A DNA stretch of 64,000 nucleotides from positions 7,113,683-7,177,682 of the forward strand of contig CM063108.1 of NCBI GenBank assembly GCA_031841125.1. The letters run 5' to 3'. Below the pieces are notes generated by a model. It worked only from the letters and a program-made list of their open reading frames with translations, was not told the DNA's origin and made no database searches. Of the stretch, positions 1-11,161 are shown in pieces (positions within the stretch are counted from its first letter, which is position 1; each line of letters starts with the position of its first letter). The position numbers and the translations under genes were made by a program. The DNA is from Acanthococcus lagerstroemiae. Its lineage: Eukaryota; Arthropoda; Insecta; Hemiptera; Eriococcidae.

Positions 1-140
1 TAACGCCTTTAAATGAAAGTGCCCGAATTTGGGTTTGAGAGAACTCCAAGCAACTAAGTAATACAGTGATCCGTACACTACAATAGTAAAACAAAATGAC
101 ATAGGCGCAATTTTTATTTTTTCAATATCAAAAGTATATG

Positions 141-757
141 AGGACGCATCTGTAAAAAGGGCGCCCGTTCCATAAGTAATACATTGAACGAACGCCCTTT
201 TTACAGATGAGGAGCGATTTTCCAAAACTGTCTCTGTCCAGTTTTGTATTTTTTTCACGGGGAAGAAAAAATTTGGTGTATCCCTATATTACACCTACAT
301 GTCACGGTTGACAGTCGGGTTGCCTAGTAGAACACTTACAGGAATTTATTTCGTTGAAATATTGAATGTCCCTTGTACAGGAGACGCGCATGAGAGTCGC
401 GAAGTGGGGATCTCCTGGATAGAGGCCGTTTTGGAACAACATTCTTGAATTATTAGTTTTGACACAAAATTAGACATACTGTGTCTTTCAGTAGATTCTA
501 ATTCATAAAATTCTCAAGATAATGTCGACTCCTCTATTGTAATAAAAATATGTGGTCAGAGGCCGTTTTGGAACAACTTTTTTCTTCTCTTTGCGAGTCT
601 ATTTTGGCTTTTTGCATGCGTCAGATTCACGATATCGTGATTTTGTTCTGGCCAGAATATGTATTACTAGATTCCTCACCAGATGGCGGTATAAAACGAT
701 TTTTCAAAAAAAAAATGGACAGAGGCCGTTTTGGAATATCGCTCCTCAGATACGTCC
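141..757. repeat. Inverted repeat with nested 63 bp hairpin
   Basis: The left arm (about 141-262) and right arm (about 695-757) are reverse complements: both contain the TATGAGGACG, AGGAGCGAT and TCTGTCCA blocks. The left arm carries an extra near-perfect hairpin at 147-209 that the right arm lacks. The motif AGAGGCCGTTTTGGAA occurs near 424, 561 and 724, and in a diverged inverted form near 220. The short open frames here are products of the repeat and resemble no family. Probably a foldback-type non-autonomous DNA element; no target-site duplication could be defined. Confidence 0.6.
147..209. repeat. 63 bp hairpin element, copy 1
   Basis: A palindrome running from CATCTGTAAAAAGGGCG to its complement, with a loop of about 18 bases. 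A second copy in inverted orientation is at 58751-58821. Within the surrounding inverted repeat, the matching site in the right arm (near 745-755) lacks it, so it behaves as an insertion. No coding capacity. Confidence 0.7.
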
Positions 758-834
758 TCATATTATGTCATTTGATACGAAAAATTCACAATAATATTAA
801 AATTTAAACGCGTAAATTTAAGGGCAGCCACCAA

Positions 835-1315
835 GTTTACGTTGAAACTGAATTCTACGACCTAAAACACCCACCACGGAACTAAATCTACCTCGAGCCT
901 GTAAGTTTCTTCCGCATACACCCCCCCCCCCACTTCTAGGGTATCGCAATGTTCATGATACCTAAAAAATAAACGTCAAGATTGAATTCTACATTCCCCG
1001 AAACCGAAGAAACAATACTCATTTTGAACCAAACCATTTTTCTTACTCGATTTTCCGTCTCCGGCGAATGCATTTTCATGAAAGATGGAAAGCAATGTCA
1101 AAACTGAATTGCCCGACCTCAAAAATCAAAACATGTTTTCTTACTCCACCCCCTCTCCATCGAACCTTAATTTTTATCGCAGTTGAAGAATTCCAGACCT
1201 CAAAAACTTCAAAAAACGATACCTATCTCAAACCTAGTCCCTCCCCTCCGCAGGGTATCTTGATTCTCATGATCAGGGCCCCGATCTTTAGGCAAAAACC
1301 TTTTTTTTCCCCCTC
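835..1315 (+). repeat. Degenerate ~130 bp tandem satellite, block 1
   Basis: Repeats of a unit that contains, in order: a GTCAAAACTGAATTC-like block, a short run with AGAAACGATACCT, a CCTAGTCCCTCCCC-like C tract, and a GGGTATC...TTCATGATA block. Units begin near 840, 975 and 1097, with another partial unit near 1190. The same unit resumes at 2600, so a longer array has been interrupted. Purely repetitive, no gene. Confidence 0.55.
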
Positions 1316-1757
1316 CTAGCCTAGCCTATTCGGTCTGTTGAGGTTTTCTGAACGAATCAGGAAATTCTGAAACCAATGAATTAGATTGGATACGGCCTTT
1401 TTTGGACTATTTTCCCTCAAAAATTACATTTTTGCCTAAAATTCATGTTTTTAGAGACATTTTGAGACTATTTCTAGTAGAAATCATATTTTGAAAATCC
1501 ATTTTATTCGAAAAATAAAAATATAAAATTAAAAAAAAAAATCATAACTACTTATAAAGTAAGTATATTTGATTCAAAATTGTTTCGCTGTATACAGTTT
1601 GGAAGAAACAAAAATATAAAAATTAAGTTCAGTTTTTCATGAAGCTACAATGTTATTGGGACTTTCTAAGACTACCTAACTCTTTTTGAGACTATTTCAC
1701 TTTTACAGGGACTTTGTATGCAACATTTATGTCATGTTAGAGACTTTCAATACGGCC

Positions 1758-2085
1758 TTTTGACATTTTCACGTCTTTACTCTGGCACACAAACCGGAAA
1801 AATGTTACTTTTACGCGTTACATTTGAGGAGGAATGAAATAATAATATCCATGAAAATTTGACATTTTCTCGTCTTTACTTTGGCACATTCCAGCCATGG
1901 GTGTAATAAAAACAGGAAAAACGTTACATTTGAGGAGGAACGAAAAGGAATTATGATTTCCATGGAAATTCATTTTGACATTTTACCGACTTTTCGGAGA
2001 AAAGGGAGGTATTTATGTCTTTACTTTGGCACACAACGGAAAAAAGCGTTATTTGGAGCGAGACGAAAAGAGTGTTACGGAGAAA
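1758..2085 (+). repeat. Tandem repeat, about three ~110-130 bp units
   Basis: Each unit contains TTTGACATTTT, a CGTCTTTACTTTGGCACA block and a GGAAAAACGTTACATTTGAG-like block. Units start near 1758, 1858 and 1975, and the last is diverged. The 79-residue frame across the array is repeat-derived and is not called as a gene. Confidence 0.6.
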
Positions 2086-2117
2086 AAATTATAATAAAAA
2101 ATAATAATATAAAATAT

Positions 2118-2560
2118 TGACTGACTCAGTACTTCATTCGCCTGCGAGTACCACACTCCTTGTATCAGTCTGTATTCCCTTGCGAGCATCACGTTCCTTG
2201 TACCAGCCCGCGAGCACTTGGAGATGAGTCTACAACGACGAAAGAGCATTTTCATGTCTGCTTCGCGGACTGTGCCGAAATGAGAATGTCATCATTCAGG
2301 GAACATAGCGTCCAAAAACTGAGCGCGCCGAAAATATGGAGCGCAACGTGCTCTGCGGAGCGTAGCGGACGAGGACATTCTCATGTCGGCGTAGTCTGCG
2401 AAGCAGACCTGAAAATGCTCTCTCGTCGTTGCAGACTCGTCTTCAAGTGCTCGCAGGCTGGTACAAGGAACGTGATGCTCGCAAGGGAATACAGGCTGAT
2501 GCAAGGAGTAAGGTACTCGCAGGCGAATGAAGTGTTGAGTTCAGTCCAGACAGTCAGTCA
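2118..2560. mobile_element. 443 bp foldback element (long palindrome)
   Basis: The termini are TGACTGACT at 2118-2126 and its complement at 2552-2560. Arms of roughly 180 bp are highly similar inverted copies; CATTCGCCTGCGAGTA and GGGAATACAG-type blocks occur in both. The unique centre is around 2300-2350. GC content is clearly above the flanks. It lies inside a tandem satellite array. No clear target duplication is visible. The 147-residue frame spanning it is a palindrome artefact. Likely a foldback or MITE-like DNA element. Confidence 0.75.
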
Positions 2561-2599
2561 TTTTTCAGGTTTTAGCGCCCCAAAATCCGGCCCCTATTC

Positions 2600-2960
2600 A
2601 TGATACATGTGAATCAATGTCAAAATTGAATTCCACCAGTCTCGAAACCCAAGAAACGCTACCTTCTCGCATCAACACTTCTTTTCTACCTTGAGCCTTA
2701 GTCCCTCTGTCCCCCCCCCCCCACAGGTGCCTCAAATTTTATAGTAAGTGAAAAGTGATATCGAAATCGAATTCCACAATCCCAAATACCCAAGAAACGA
2801 TACCTATCCCGAACCGAGACATTTTTTCCTGATAACCCCCACATTACCACCCCCAAGTGTAGCAATTTATCAATTTTTGACCTTCTCCTCCTCCGAAAGA
2901 ATTGGGAGAAGGTTGCAGGGATGGATAGGCAGAATAGTTGGGAAGCGTGTCGAATTGACG
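2600..2960 (+). repeat. Degenerate ~130 bp tandem satellite, block 2
   Basis: Continues the unit seen at 835-1315: ATGTCAAAATTGAATTCCAC near 2615 and a diverged second unit near 2755, each followed by AGAAACG(C/A)TACCT and a C-rich tract. The foldback at 2118-2560 and the 1758-2085 array separate the two blocks. The interval 3080-3780 that follows shows no gene and no repeat I can support. Confidence 0.5.
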
Positions 2961-3784
2961 AATTCTGGTGCACAAACAGAGATTCTGAGACTGTTTCAAA
3001 CCACCTTGACAATTGAATTTATCGATTTAGAAATATTATTTTCGATGTACTTGATGTACCGACCCCGAATCTTCAGATTATAACCCCCCCCCCCCGTGAA
3101 GCTTGCTGGGTGAGGGTTAGGACAATGAATGAATATATCGAAAATTTAGATTTTTAATATTATGTTTCGCTTTTATGAAAATAACTTTTACGTACACAGA
3201 CCCCATAGTCCATTTTTAGGATATTTTAAAGCGAAAGTGCAAATTTGTATGTGAAATCTCAAGTTAAATTCCAATCCTGTTGTGCGGCCTCTCAAACGTT
3301 TTTGATTTCAAAGAAATTTAAGCAGGTGTATACTTACTTACACCAACTATAAAACCTATTTAGCTCTTGAAAGTAAAACGTCTTTAAAAAAACCGTTTTA
3401 TGAAACACCTTGCTCTGCAGTAATAATTAGAAAAATTACATGGATGATCTTAAAACCTCGAAACAACTGTGCACCAAGGCATAATTTTTCATTTAAAACT
3501 CGCAAAAGTGAAGACTTTTTCTGTTTCAAAATATTTCGATTATCTGTTCGAGATTTTACACACTAAGTAGTTATGGCTTATGATTTATATTATAAAGCGC
3601 GTATCAAAATATATTTTTTAATTGCGAAGTCGGATCGACGCGGGAGAACAAGCATCTTCAATGGCAAGACCTTCTTTTCATGAGCTTTAGGGAGGTCGAA
3701 AAAATCTCTCCCCAAAGGGGGCCTGAAACGTACCATTAACTTAAAATTTCGACAGAGAGCATAATTTATACAGAAAAGTATCGG

Positions 3785-4032
3785 AATAAGTTTTTTGGGC
3801 TGCTGCTTTCAAATATCTGATCAGATTTTCAATTGAGCTCCGATTTTACTTGCACGCACCTACGTACTCCACAATCCATACACCACCCTTGCAATGGACA
3901 AAGTTAAATAAGTTTTTTTTGGGCTGCTATTTTCGAATATCTGATCAGATTTTCAATCGAGCTCCGATTTTACTTGCACGCACCTACGCACTCCACAATC
4001 GATACAGCACCCTTGCAATAGACAAAGTTAAC
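3785..4032 (+). repeat. Direct duplication, two ~122 bp units
   Basis: Two adjacent copies start at AATAAGTTTTTT (3785 and 3907). Both contain TTTTGGGCTGCT, ATCTGATCAGATTTTCAAT, GAGCTCCGATTTTACTTG and CACCCTTGCAAT. The few differences suggest a fairly recent local duplication. Not coding. Confidence 0.85.
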
Positions 4033-4034
4033 AC

Positions 4035-6200
4035 GGCCCAGAAAGTTGAACCACGTAACAAAACGAGGGTTTCTGGGGAGTCGATTTCGGATATTTTATC
4101 GTCCTGATTTCGACCCCTCTGCCCACTTTGAAAAACAAATTTAGACTTCGGGCACACTTTTTTTGATATGTTCTGATCTGGGACGCAGATGTAGGACTAG
4201 ACCTTACCTACGGAAGATCCTCGCTTATTCCAGGCCTATATCGGACCTCGCAATCCGGTTAAAAGAACATAGGGTGAGCTTTTTATGGTCCACCATGTAC
4301 ACCCCAAGTGCAAAAGGTCGAGCTAAGAGCGAGGAAATTGCAGCATCTCGACGACACTAATGAACTTCATTTACACTCGCAGACACTTCTACAACGTTCG
4401 TAGCACTCTGCCAGTCCAGATGAACTATCTCACCTCGACTTTTCAAAATTAAACAACGAATTTCCAGCCGAAGTGTGCCATAATGCTGGAACGTTTTTTT
4501 TTCGGCTGCGCCAAAACGTAAAAGGGTCGCGGAACTGAAAATTTATTGAGAAAACCAAGGTGACGCTGTGTTCTGTTTGTTTAGAAAATGAAAGCACAGA
4601 AAAAAAGAAAGAAAGAAAGAAAAAAGGATCAATTAAGATAAATCGCGTTCGGTAGAAAATTCGAACAAAAAATTTCGCCTTACTTCGGCCCGAAAATAAA
4701 TGAGCTCAATCAGGAGACAGCGGGCCCGTGTTTTTGTAGAAAAACCACCCGAAGGATTATCAGGTGCGGGCCAATCTGTCGAGCAGGTAGCATCGTGCAG
4801 CCCCGTCTCCGAATACGACAAGCTGGCGAACTCGGTCAGAAAGTTTTTTGGAGAAAGCAGGGGAAAGGAGTGCGGAGTGCAAGTGGAAATTAACTATATA
4901 CGATTTGGGTAATGCTTTCTTTTCTTTCTCCCGCCCTGCGTTTCTCACTCGGTCTTTCACTCTATTCCGGCATTTGGTTCAAGATGAAATGTGTACACGT
5001 AAATTCGCCCCAGATCGATTCCGACAGAGGCTAACGCTTTCGGTGACATATACGTACTCAGGTGGAAACCGAGAAGTATTCTTAAAATATTCAACGTGCA
5101 TTCGACATGAGCTGTCAAAGCGGTTTTCGTTCTTTCTTTAATCCTTTCTTTCTTGAAAGAATTCAAAAAGTATGTCAACCTGTTGTGAATGTACGTTCTA
5201 CCGCATCATCAAGCAAAATAGCAGACAGTATTCTCTCATTGTTCCGCAGGCGAAACAGTTAGATGTTACATAGGAATGCCCGAGTAGAAGTAAAGCAAAA
5301 CGAGCGAGAGGCGACTTAGGGAATACGAGTACAAGTATCATTTCCTCCTTCTACGAAGTAAACACGAAATTCATTTTCTTCTTCTTGGTTACACCTTCTC
5401 CGACCGAAGTTAAGTGATCATCATCGCTATATTCAGACCTTATACTGCCTACAGCTTGAAACAACATTCAAAGGGCCCCGGACTAAAGGCCGTGGCCTCA
5501 AAATTTCCAGTTACGACAAACATTGGAAAAATTACTCCAGTGGTTTCCCATCGCTTTTTGGAGGATCTTCTGTCAGGGTTTACTTCCTTCGCCGAAAGGG
5601 TGTGATTCTCAGGCGCCAGATACCCACGTACTCACTCTCGAAGCAAAAGCTTAACCCGAGGCTCAGCTTCACCGTCTGCAGTCTATACGAGGGACGGTAT
5701 TTACTTCACCCCTCCGTCGGTAACATTAGGGCGTATGCTAATCCACCCTGGTTGCCATAGTTCGTTTTTCTGCCGGTGAGACGGGCACCACAAGGCAGTA
5801 GATGACTACCTGCTAGAGATCTGGTTCTTGTAACGGACAGAGTCCATCCGCAGCTGAGATTTATGATCTCACGGAGCACCGACCAATGAATCTCGATCAT
5901 TACGACAAGGTTGGTAAGTGCTGATGGTTTCTACTTCAGTAACACATTTTCGAAAGAAATTAAGAAGCTGTTGTATCAACAAAGATGTTCTGATGAATTT
6001 CCCACTAATCCGGTTTAAGGATCATTCGTTAAGACGCCGGCAAGATCCAAGATCTTTTCGGTTTTCTACAAGACCAGGACCTACGATTCAAAAACCAACA
6101 ATCTGGGCGCTAGTTGACGGTAACCTCACATATTTATTTATTTCATGTAAAGGTGTCACCTGGCACATTTGTGAAGTTACTGTAGGGGGGGGGGAGTGTA
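4035..6200. other. Unannotated stretch, no gene recognised
   Basis: The frames here are short, overlap on both strands and match no family I recognise. There is a (GAAA)n microsatellite near 4604-4626. The stretch ends where the decayed reverse-transcriptase frame begins; the ~200 bases before it could hold more of the same LINE but show no motif I can name. Confidence 0.4.
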
Positions 6201-7716
6201 ACAAGGTCCATGCGGAGAATAAGGCTCACTATTCATATCAGCAGCCTATCCTCGAACTTAGCCAAAATCTTTATGAAAATGTTGAAAGAGCGCATTTACA
6301 ATATACTAGACATCCAACAACCTATTGAACAAGGCGGCTTTAGAAAAAAATTTTCCCAAGTCGATCACATCCAATCGCTGAACCACATTATTGAAAAAGC
6401 AAAGGAATACAAAATAGAGGCGTTGTTCATGTTTATAGACTTCAACAAGGCGTTTGATTCTCTGTATCATGATAAGCTATGGCAGTCCTTGACAGAACAA
6501 GGAGTCTCTTATAAAATCATCAAAATTTTCAGCTAGTCATACGGTCGCTCCGAAGCCTATGTGAGGACGGCCACGAAGGGTACAAAGTTCCCTGTCCAAA
6601 GGGGTGTAAAACAAGGAGATCCTTTGTCCCCGAGCCTCTTCAACAGCGTACTGGAGCAAATTTTTAGAACTTTAGATTGGGAGGGGAAGTGGATTTAAGT
6701 TCAGGGTCGCTGGTTAAACCATCTAAAGTTTGCAGACCACATTGTAATTATTGCTAAGGATTTTAAGGAAATGGAACAATTGACGAAAAAACTGAAGGGT
6801 GCAAGCCAAGAATTTGGACTTTCTGTGAATTTATCAAAAACAAAATTTACGTCAAACAAAATAGGGGAGAAGGAACTACGGCGATAAGGGGCAAAAATTA
6901 ACAGAGTAGAGGAGTACAAATACCTAGGACAAACCATTTCATTTAACAATAACATGGGTCAATCATTAGTGCAAAATTATCGAATGGCTGGAAATCCTTC
7001 TGGGCACAAAAACATATTCGGAGGGTGGGCCTTCAGTGGGGAGATGCGGCGCTACAACCGGTGGATGCACGAAACTGCTTCTTTTTTTTCTTTTTTTTTT
7101 TTCCATTTTTATTTTCTATTATCATTTTTATTTCTATTATCATTTGTCAAATTATTTCACACACCCTCTACATAATTGGCCCACGGGCTGTGAAGAGGGT
7201 GCCCAAATAAATAAATAAATAAATATTCTAAACAGTAAAATGAAAATTATGCTCAAAACAAAAATCTTGGACCCTGACATACGGATGTCAGACATGGTCA
7301 CTAACGAAAAAAACAAACAAACTGAACGTCTATAAAAAACATACAATTCACTGCTAAGGAGTATGCTGGGGATCAGGTTGGAGGATAGGGTGAAAATGAG
7401 TTCCATCAGGAAGCAAACAGGGTTAAGGAATATAGAGCACAGAATAAAACAATTGAAATACAGATTAGAAGAGAATCGACAAAACGGAACTCTGCTTGCA
7501 CTCTATGGATCCCCTTGGACAGAGAAAGGAATCCAGGACAACCAGCTACCCGATGTGTAGATGAATTTCTGAAAACCTTAGGCCCTCGCTGGGGAACAAC
7601 TGCTAGGGAAAGGAAATTATGGAAAAGGGTTACAGAAGCCTTTGCCTCACGGCGGGCAGATCAGGCAGCGACCCACTCACTAAGGGACGCAACCCTTAAT
7701 CAAGGCGATAAATAAA
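6201..7716 (+). mobile_element. Decayed non-LTR retrotransposon (reverse transcriptase, C-terminal part)
   Basis: The + frame from about 6201 reads as reverse transcriptase with scattered stops. There is an EQGGFRKKFSQVDHIQ block, then the first catalytic region FMFIDFNKAFDSL (FxDxxKAFD). Next comes RGVKQGDPLSPSLFN, then LKFADHIVII, where the catalytic FADD has become FADH. After an interruption the C-terminal part resumes: LLRSMLGIRLEDRV at about 7360, then an RKLWKRVTEAFASRRADQ-type end and a stop near 7713. Stops at 6534 and 6696, loss of the second Asp and an internal insertion show it is dead. Endonuclease and 5' end are not seen. It resembles RTE-like endonuclease/RT elements; the clade is uncertain. 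Confidence 0.85.
7018..7226 (+). mobile_element. Short (AAAT)n-tailed insertion inside the LINE
   Basis: The RT reading frame stops matching at about 7018 and resumes at about 7230. The ~205 bp between ends in AAATAAATAAATAAAT. ATATTC at the left edge (near 7015-7020) is repeated right after the tail, which fits a short target duplication. A similar AAATAAATAAATAA end occurs at 9549-9562. Most likely a SINE or short LINE 3' fragment; the family is not recognised. Confidence 0.5.
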
Positions 7717-7729
7717 ATAAATTCACATC

Positions 7730-10388
7730 AGATATCACTACAATGAACGCGCATTATTTTATCAGGCTTTTTCTGACAAAAGCCGTTTGTTTGTGGAATT
7801 ATTACGTGAATGGCGAGAATTGAGATTGTAAAGCTTAGTATTTGAAAAAAAAAAAAAAAAACACAGCGGTGTTTTTTTCTGAGGGCACAAGGAATGTGTA
7901 GAAACTTGGGACATTTGCTCTTTGCAGCAAGGCTGTGAAACAAGAACAAATACCAGAACACCCAGGAAACCCAGTTCATTTTGATTCGTTCGTGAGCAAA
8001 TGAAGAATGAACGAAAGGAAATGTCGAAGAACTTGAACGAATCAACGAGCAGATCAATCAATCTCTCAGGTCTCAGACCCTGAGAGAGCGTAATGAAATG
8101 CGAACTAATATATCCGGATCACAAACCAGAAGAAAAACCGAATGAGGGAGGGGGCGGCCAGGTTGGGTGTTGTTGAATGAAACAATAATCGCATGAGGGA
8201 AACAATTCTAATGATTAATGAGCGAATCGTGGAACAGAACAAAACAAATATGATCCGATTCACACCCCTGGAACACATCCTATGATTATTAATCTAATGA
8301 GCAGAACGTATAAGCGGAACAAATTGAACACTTCTTTTCAGTGCTGAATACCGAATGAATGAAACGCACTTTTGTTTCATGAGCGGAACTGGAGCAAATT
8401 GCTATTTGTTACGGTTTACAGCCTTGTTAACAGCGCTTACCCAACGAATGTATGGTCTATACCATGTAAAAACAATGTGTGCCGAGTTTGAGGGGCAGCG
8501 AATAATCTGAACGTTAGGTTTTTACACAAGGAGTTTGGACCATTCCAATAAAAACTGAATAGAGAAAAGAGAGACGAAGCTGGGAATACTATATTTGCTC
8601 AAAATTATTCCGAAGGGGTTCACTCATTGAGACAGTGCATGAAACACTCCTCCATACTCCCTCACCCTTCACAGGCAGGCTATAAAGTGAGAGTTGGATG
8701 AAAAAATAAAATTCGAAATTGGGGTTAATTTATAAGTTCTTGAGGTCACTGAATTCCTCCCATTCGAGATTCAAATATGGCATTATGTATCAGAATTGCA
8801 GTACAACGTAGTGATTGTAGCTAATATAAGACTATCATCGAGACACTTCAAAATTACACGCGAGAAAGGAACCACCCTCGTCACTGTCATCAGTTCCCTC
8901 AGCAGTCATAGTACTGTTAAATGTCTCTACTATGGTCCGCTATTAACAACAAGTACTAGATCATAATTCCTCAATGCCATCTCCTTCAAGATATAGCCAA
9001 ATTATACCTGGCCTTTTTGCCTCCCCACCCTCTCCAAGGAGTTTAGATGTCAAGTCCTTCCCCACATTACATGCAACAATATCCAAGTGAGAGTGAAGTC
9101 TTTATTAAGATTGCATTCAGAAACCCTGAAAAACTAGTAAAATGACATCAGTATTGTATTTAATGGGATAGTTGACTCTCACACACTTCCCCTTTATTCC
9201 AAAGTGCCACAATGTTCAAATTCGGGGTATCTCATCAGTCATTAAAGTACTCGAGGGTACGTAGATCCTAGTCTCTGCAGTTCTTTTCCGTATACCGCAC
9301 AACTGTGGTTTGTTTCGGCCCCTCAGCTTCCTTCAACCCTCAGTTCTCAATTAGCAATTCTCAACTGTTACCTGTGGACCTGCGCGCCGCTCGCCCTCCG
9401 CTCTGCCCTTGCTTTGGTGCCTGACTCCCCTCCCTTTACTTGATAAGTATTCTTTATTTTTGTTTTTAAGAATTATTATATTGCACCTACTGTCCCTCCC
9501 TATCAATGAGACCCTCGGGCACCTATTGGGGGAGGGGACTCAGATACAAATAAATAAATAATCTGGAAATTGGCTTCAGTAATCCTGTCCTGAAAACCTA
9601 CAAGACGATATCCACGTTGTATTTAAAGATGAACTAATCCCACCTTCCGTCTCCCAGATGTCGTTAATTTCAAGACAGGACTGTACTGACATTAACCTTA
9701 AATGATACTCTTAGTGAAATTCACTAAAATCGTGATAGGCAACGTTACCGGCACGGTATGTGTACACCCGCGGACTGGCAAGGGAATTGTAAAGGGGGAA
9801 TACTGGTTGGGTTGGGGCCCGCGGGCCCCAACCAGTATTTTTCCATTCCTGGAACAAGTCATATTTTGGGTGGGCCCGCAGTCCAAGGGGCCTGGCCGGG
9901 GATTTCCCCATTCCCCTCCAGCCAGTCCGCGGTATCTCCCTGAACGTTGGGGCACAAAACGTTCCCTAATGATACGCTTTCGAAACGCCATACGTTGGGC
10001 AGACATACCCAATACAGGGTTATCAAAAAAACATTTTTTTACGTGCTTCTGAAATATTGAGTTTCTGGGCATTTTGGGTACAACAGTCAAAATTGGTAAT
10101 TCAATTTCGCATGACTTTAAAAATTCTTAATTTAGCTTTTTTAAATTTTTTATCGGCCGGTTGCACATTCCTAACAATTGTTAAAGAAATAACCACGAAC
10201 ATGATATATTCTAAAGAGAGTAAAGAGATACTAAGTATTGCCTAGTGACGATTTGGAGAGAATCTGTAAACATACCGTCCACTCCGTGATTAAAAATAAC
10301 ATTTTAGTGAATTTTACAAAGAGTGGCATTTACATAACAAAATATCTGTGGCATTGCAGGATTAAAATCGAATTTGGCAAACCTAATA
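7730..10388. other. Gene-free region with weak repeats
   Basis: No conserved reading frame. A second (AAAT)n-tailed 3' end lies near 9440-9562. At 9796-9838 there is a GC-rich palindrome centred on GGGGCCCGCGGGCCCC. It sits inside wider inverted matches: CCGCGGACTGGC near 9770 against GCCAGTCCGCGG near 9920, and AATTCACTAAAAT near 9720 against ATTTTAGTGAATT near 10301. This suggests an old ~600 bp inverted-repeat element, but the ends are too diverged to define. Confidence 0.4.
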
Positions 10389-11159
10389 CAGTCGAACCTC
10401 GCTATAACGTACTCGGACGTAACGTAATACCGGCCATAACGTAGTAAATTGCTTGGTCCCGCCAAACTTACATATAAAGTAATGTAAAAAAAAAACTCTG
10501 GTATAACGTTGTAAGACCCCGGCTATAACGTGAAATTCACCCTCAACACAGCTGAAGAATACAAGAATTTCCCAGTCAGACTTATCAAAAAAAGATAAAA
10601 TTTCTACAATAGGATAGAAGTAATGTGCAGTTTTATCCTGCATCTTCATTTCTATTCGGCTGCATGTTCAGTTCTGTTTGGCTGATGAGGATCTTCAAAA
10701 TTTTCTCGACTTCAACGAAACCGTCATCACCACTGCTGCACTCACAGATGAAGAAATTGTAGCTTCAGTGAAAGAAACCACCGATGATGATTCTGAGTCT
10801 GAACCTGAAGGAACAGCTGAAGAGCCTGTCACGGTGAGCCAAGCATTGGAAGCTGTTAATTTATTGACGAAGTTTTACGAAAATTCAGACAGTACTACCC
10901 CTGAAACTTTTGCTACCCTCAGCAAGCTCTCATTCTCTATTTCGACTCAGTATGTAGCACATTCTCGAAAACAAAAAAAAATTACTGATTTTTTCCGTGA
11001 AAATTGATAAATGACATACATGTATACATTTCGTACTGAATACATCGCAATATTGTGCCCTTTTTTTTTTTTTTGGACGAAGTTCGGCTGTAACGTAGCC
11101 CGGTTATAACTTAGTAAAACGGCCGATCCCTTGAGGTAAGTTATAGCAAGGTTCGACTG
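10389..11159 (+). mobile_element. Tigger/pogo-type DNA transposon, internally deleted
   Basis: Terminal inverted repeats CAGTCGAACCTCGCTATAAC at 10389 and its diverged complement ending GGTTCGACTG at 11159, flanked on each side by a TA dinucleotide (10387-10388, 11160-11161). That is the target duplication expected for Tc1/mariner/pogo elements. Subterminal TAACGT motifs recur at both ends. The only coding remnant is the C-terminal tail of a transposase, so the DDE catalytic core has been deleted. At 771 bp it is far shorter than a full Tigger. Confidence 0.9.
10678..11007 (+). pseudogene. Tigger-like transposase C-terminal remnant
   Basis: A 109-residue frame starting LADEDLQNFLDFNE (no genuine ATG; the frame is open upstream) and ending KKITDFFREN. 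It has an acidic middle segment and an ALEAVNLLTKFYENS helix. This organisation is typical of the C-terminal tail of Tigger/jerky-type transposases. The DNA-binding CENPB-type N-terminus and the DDE catalytic region are absent, so it is not functional. It lies wholly between the inverted repeats at 10389 and 11159. Confidence 0.8.
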
Positions 11160-11161
11160 TA

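Noticed and set aside
2160..2603. 147-residue plus-strand frame with a matching 70-residue minus-strand frame
   Set aside because: Both lie in the arms of a long palindrome; the two strands encode the same sequence, so the frames are by-products of the foldback.
9702..10090. Overlapping 116- and 130-residue frames on opposite strands
   Set aside because: They sit on GC-rich inverted repeats and encode Pro/Gly-rich low-complexity sequence.
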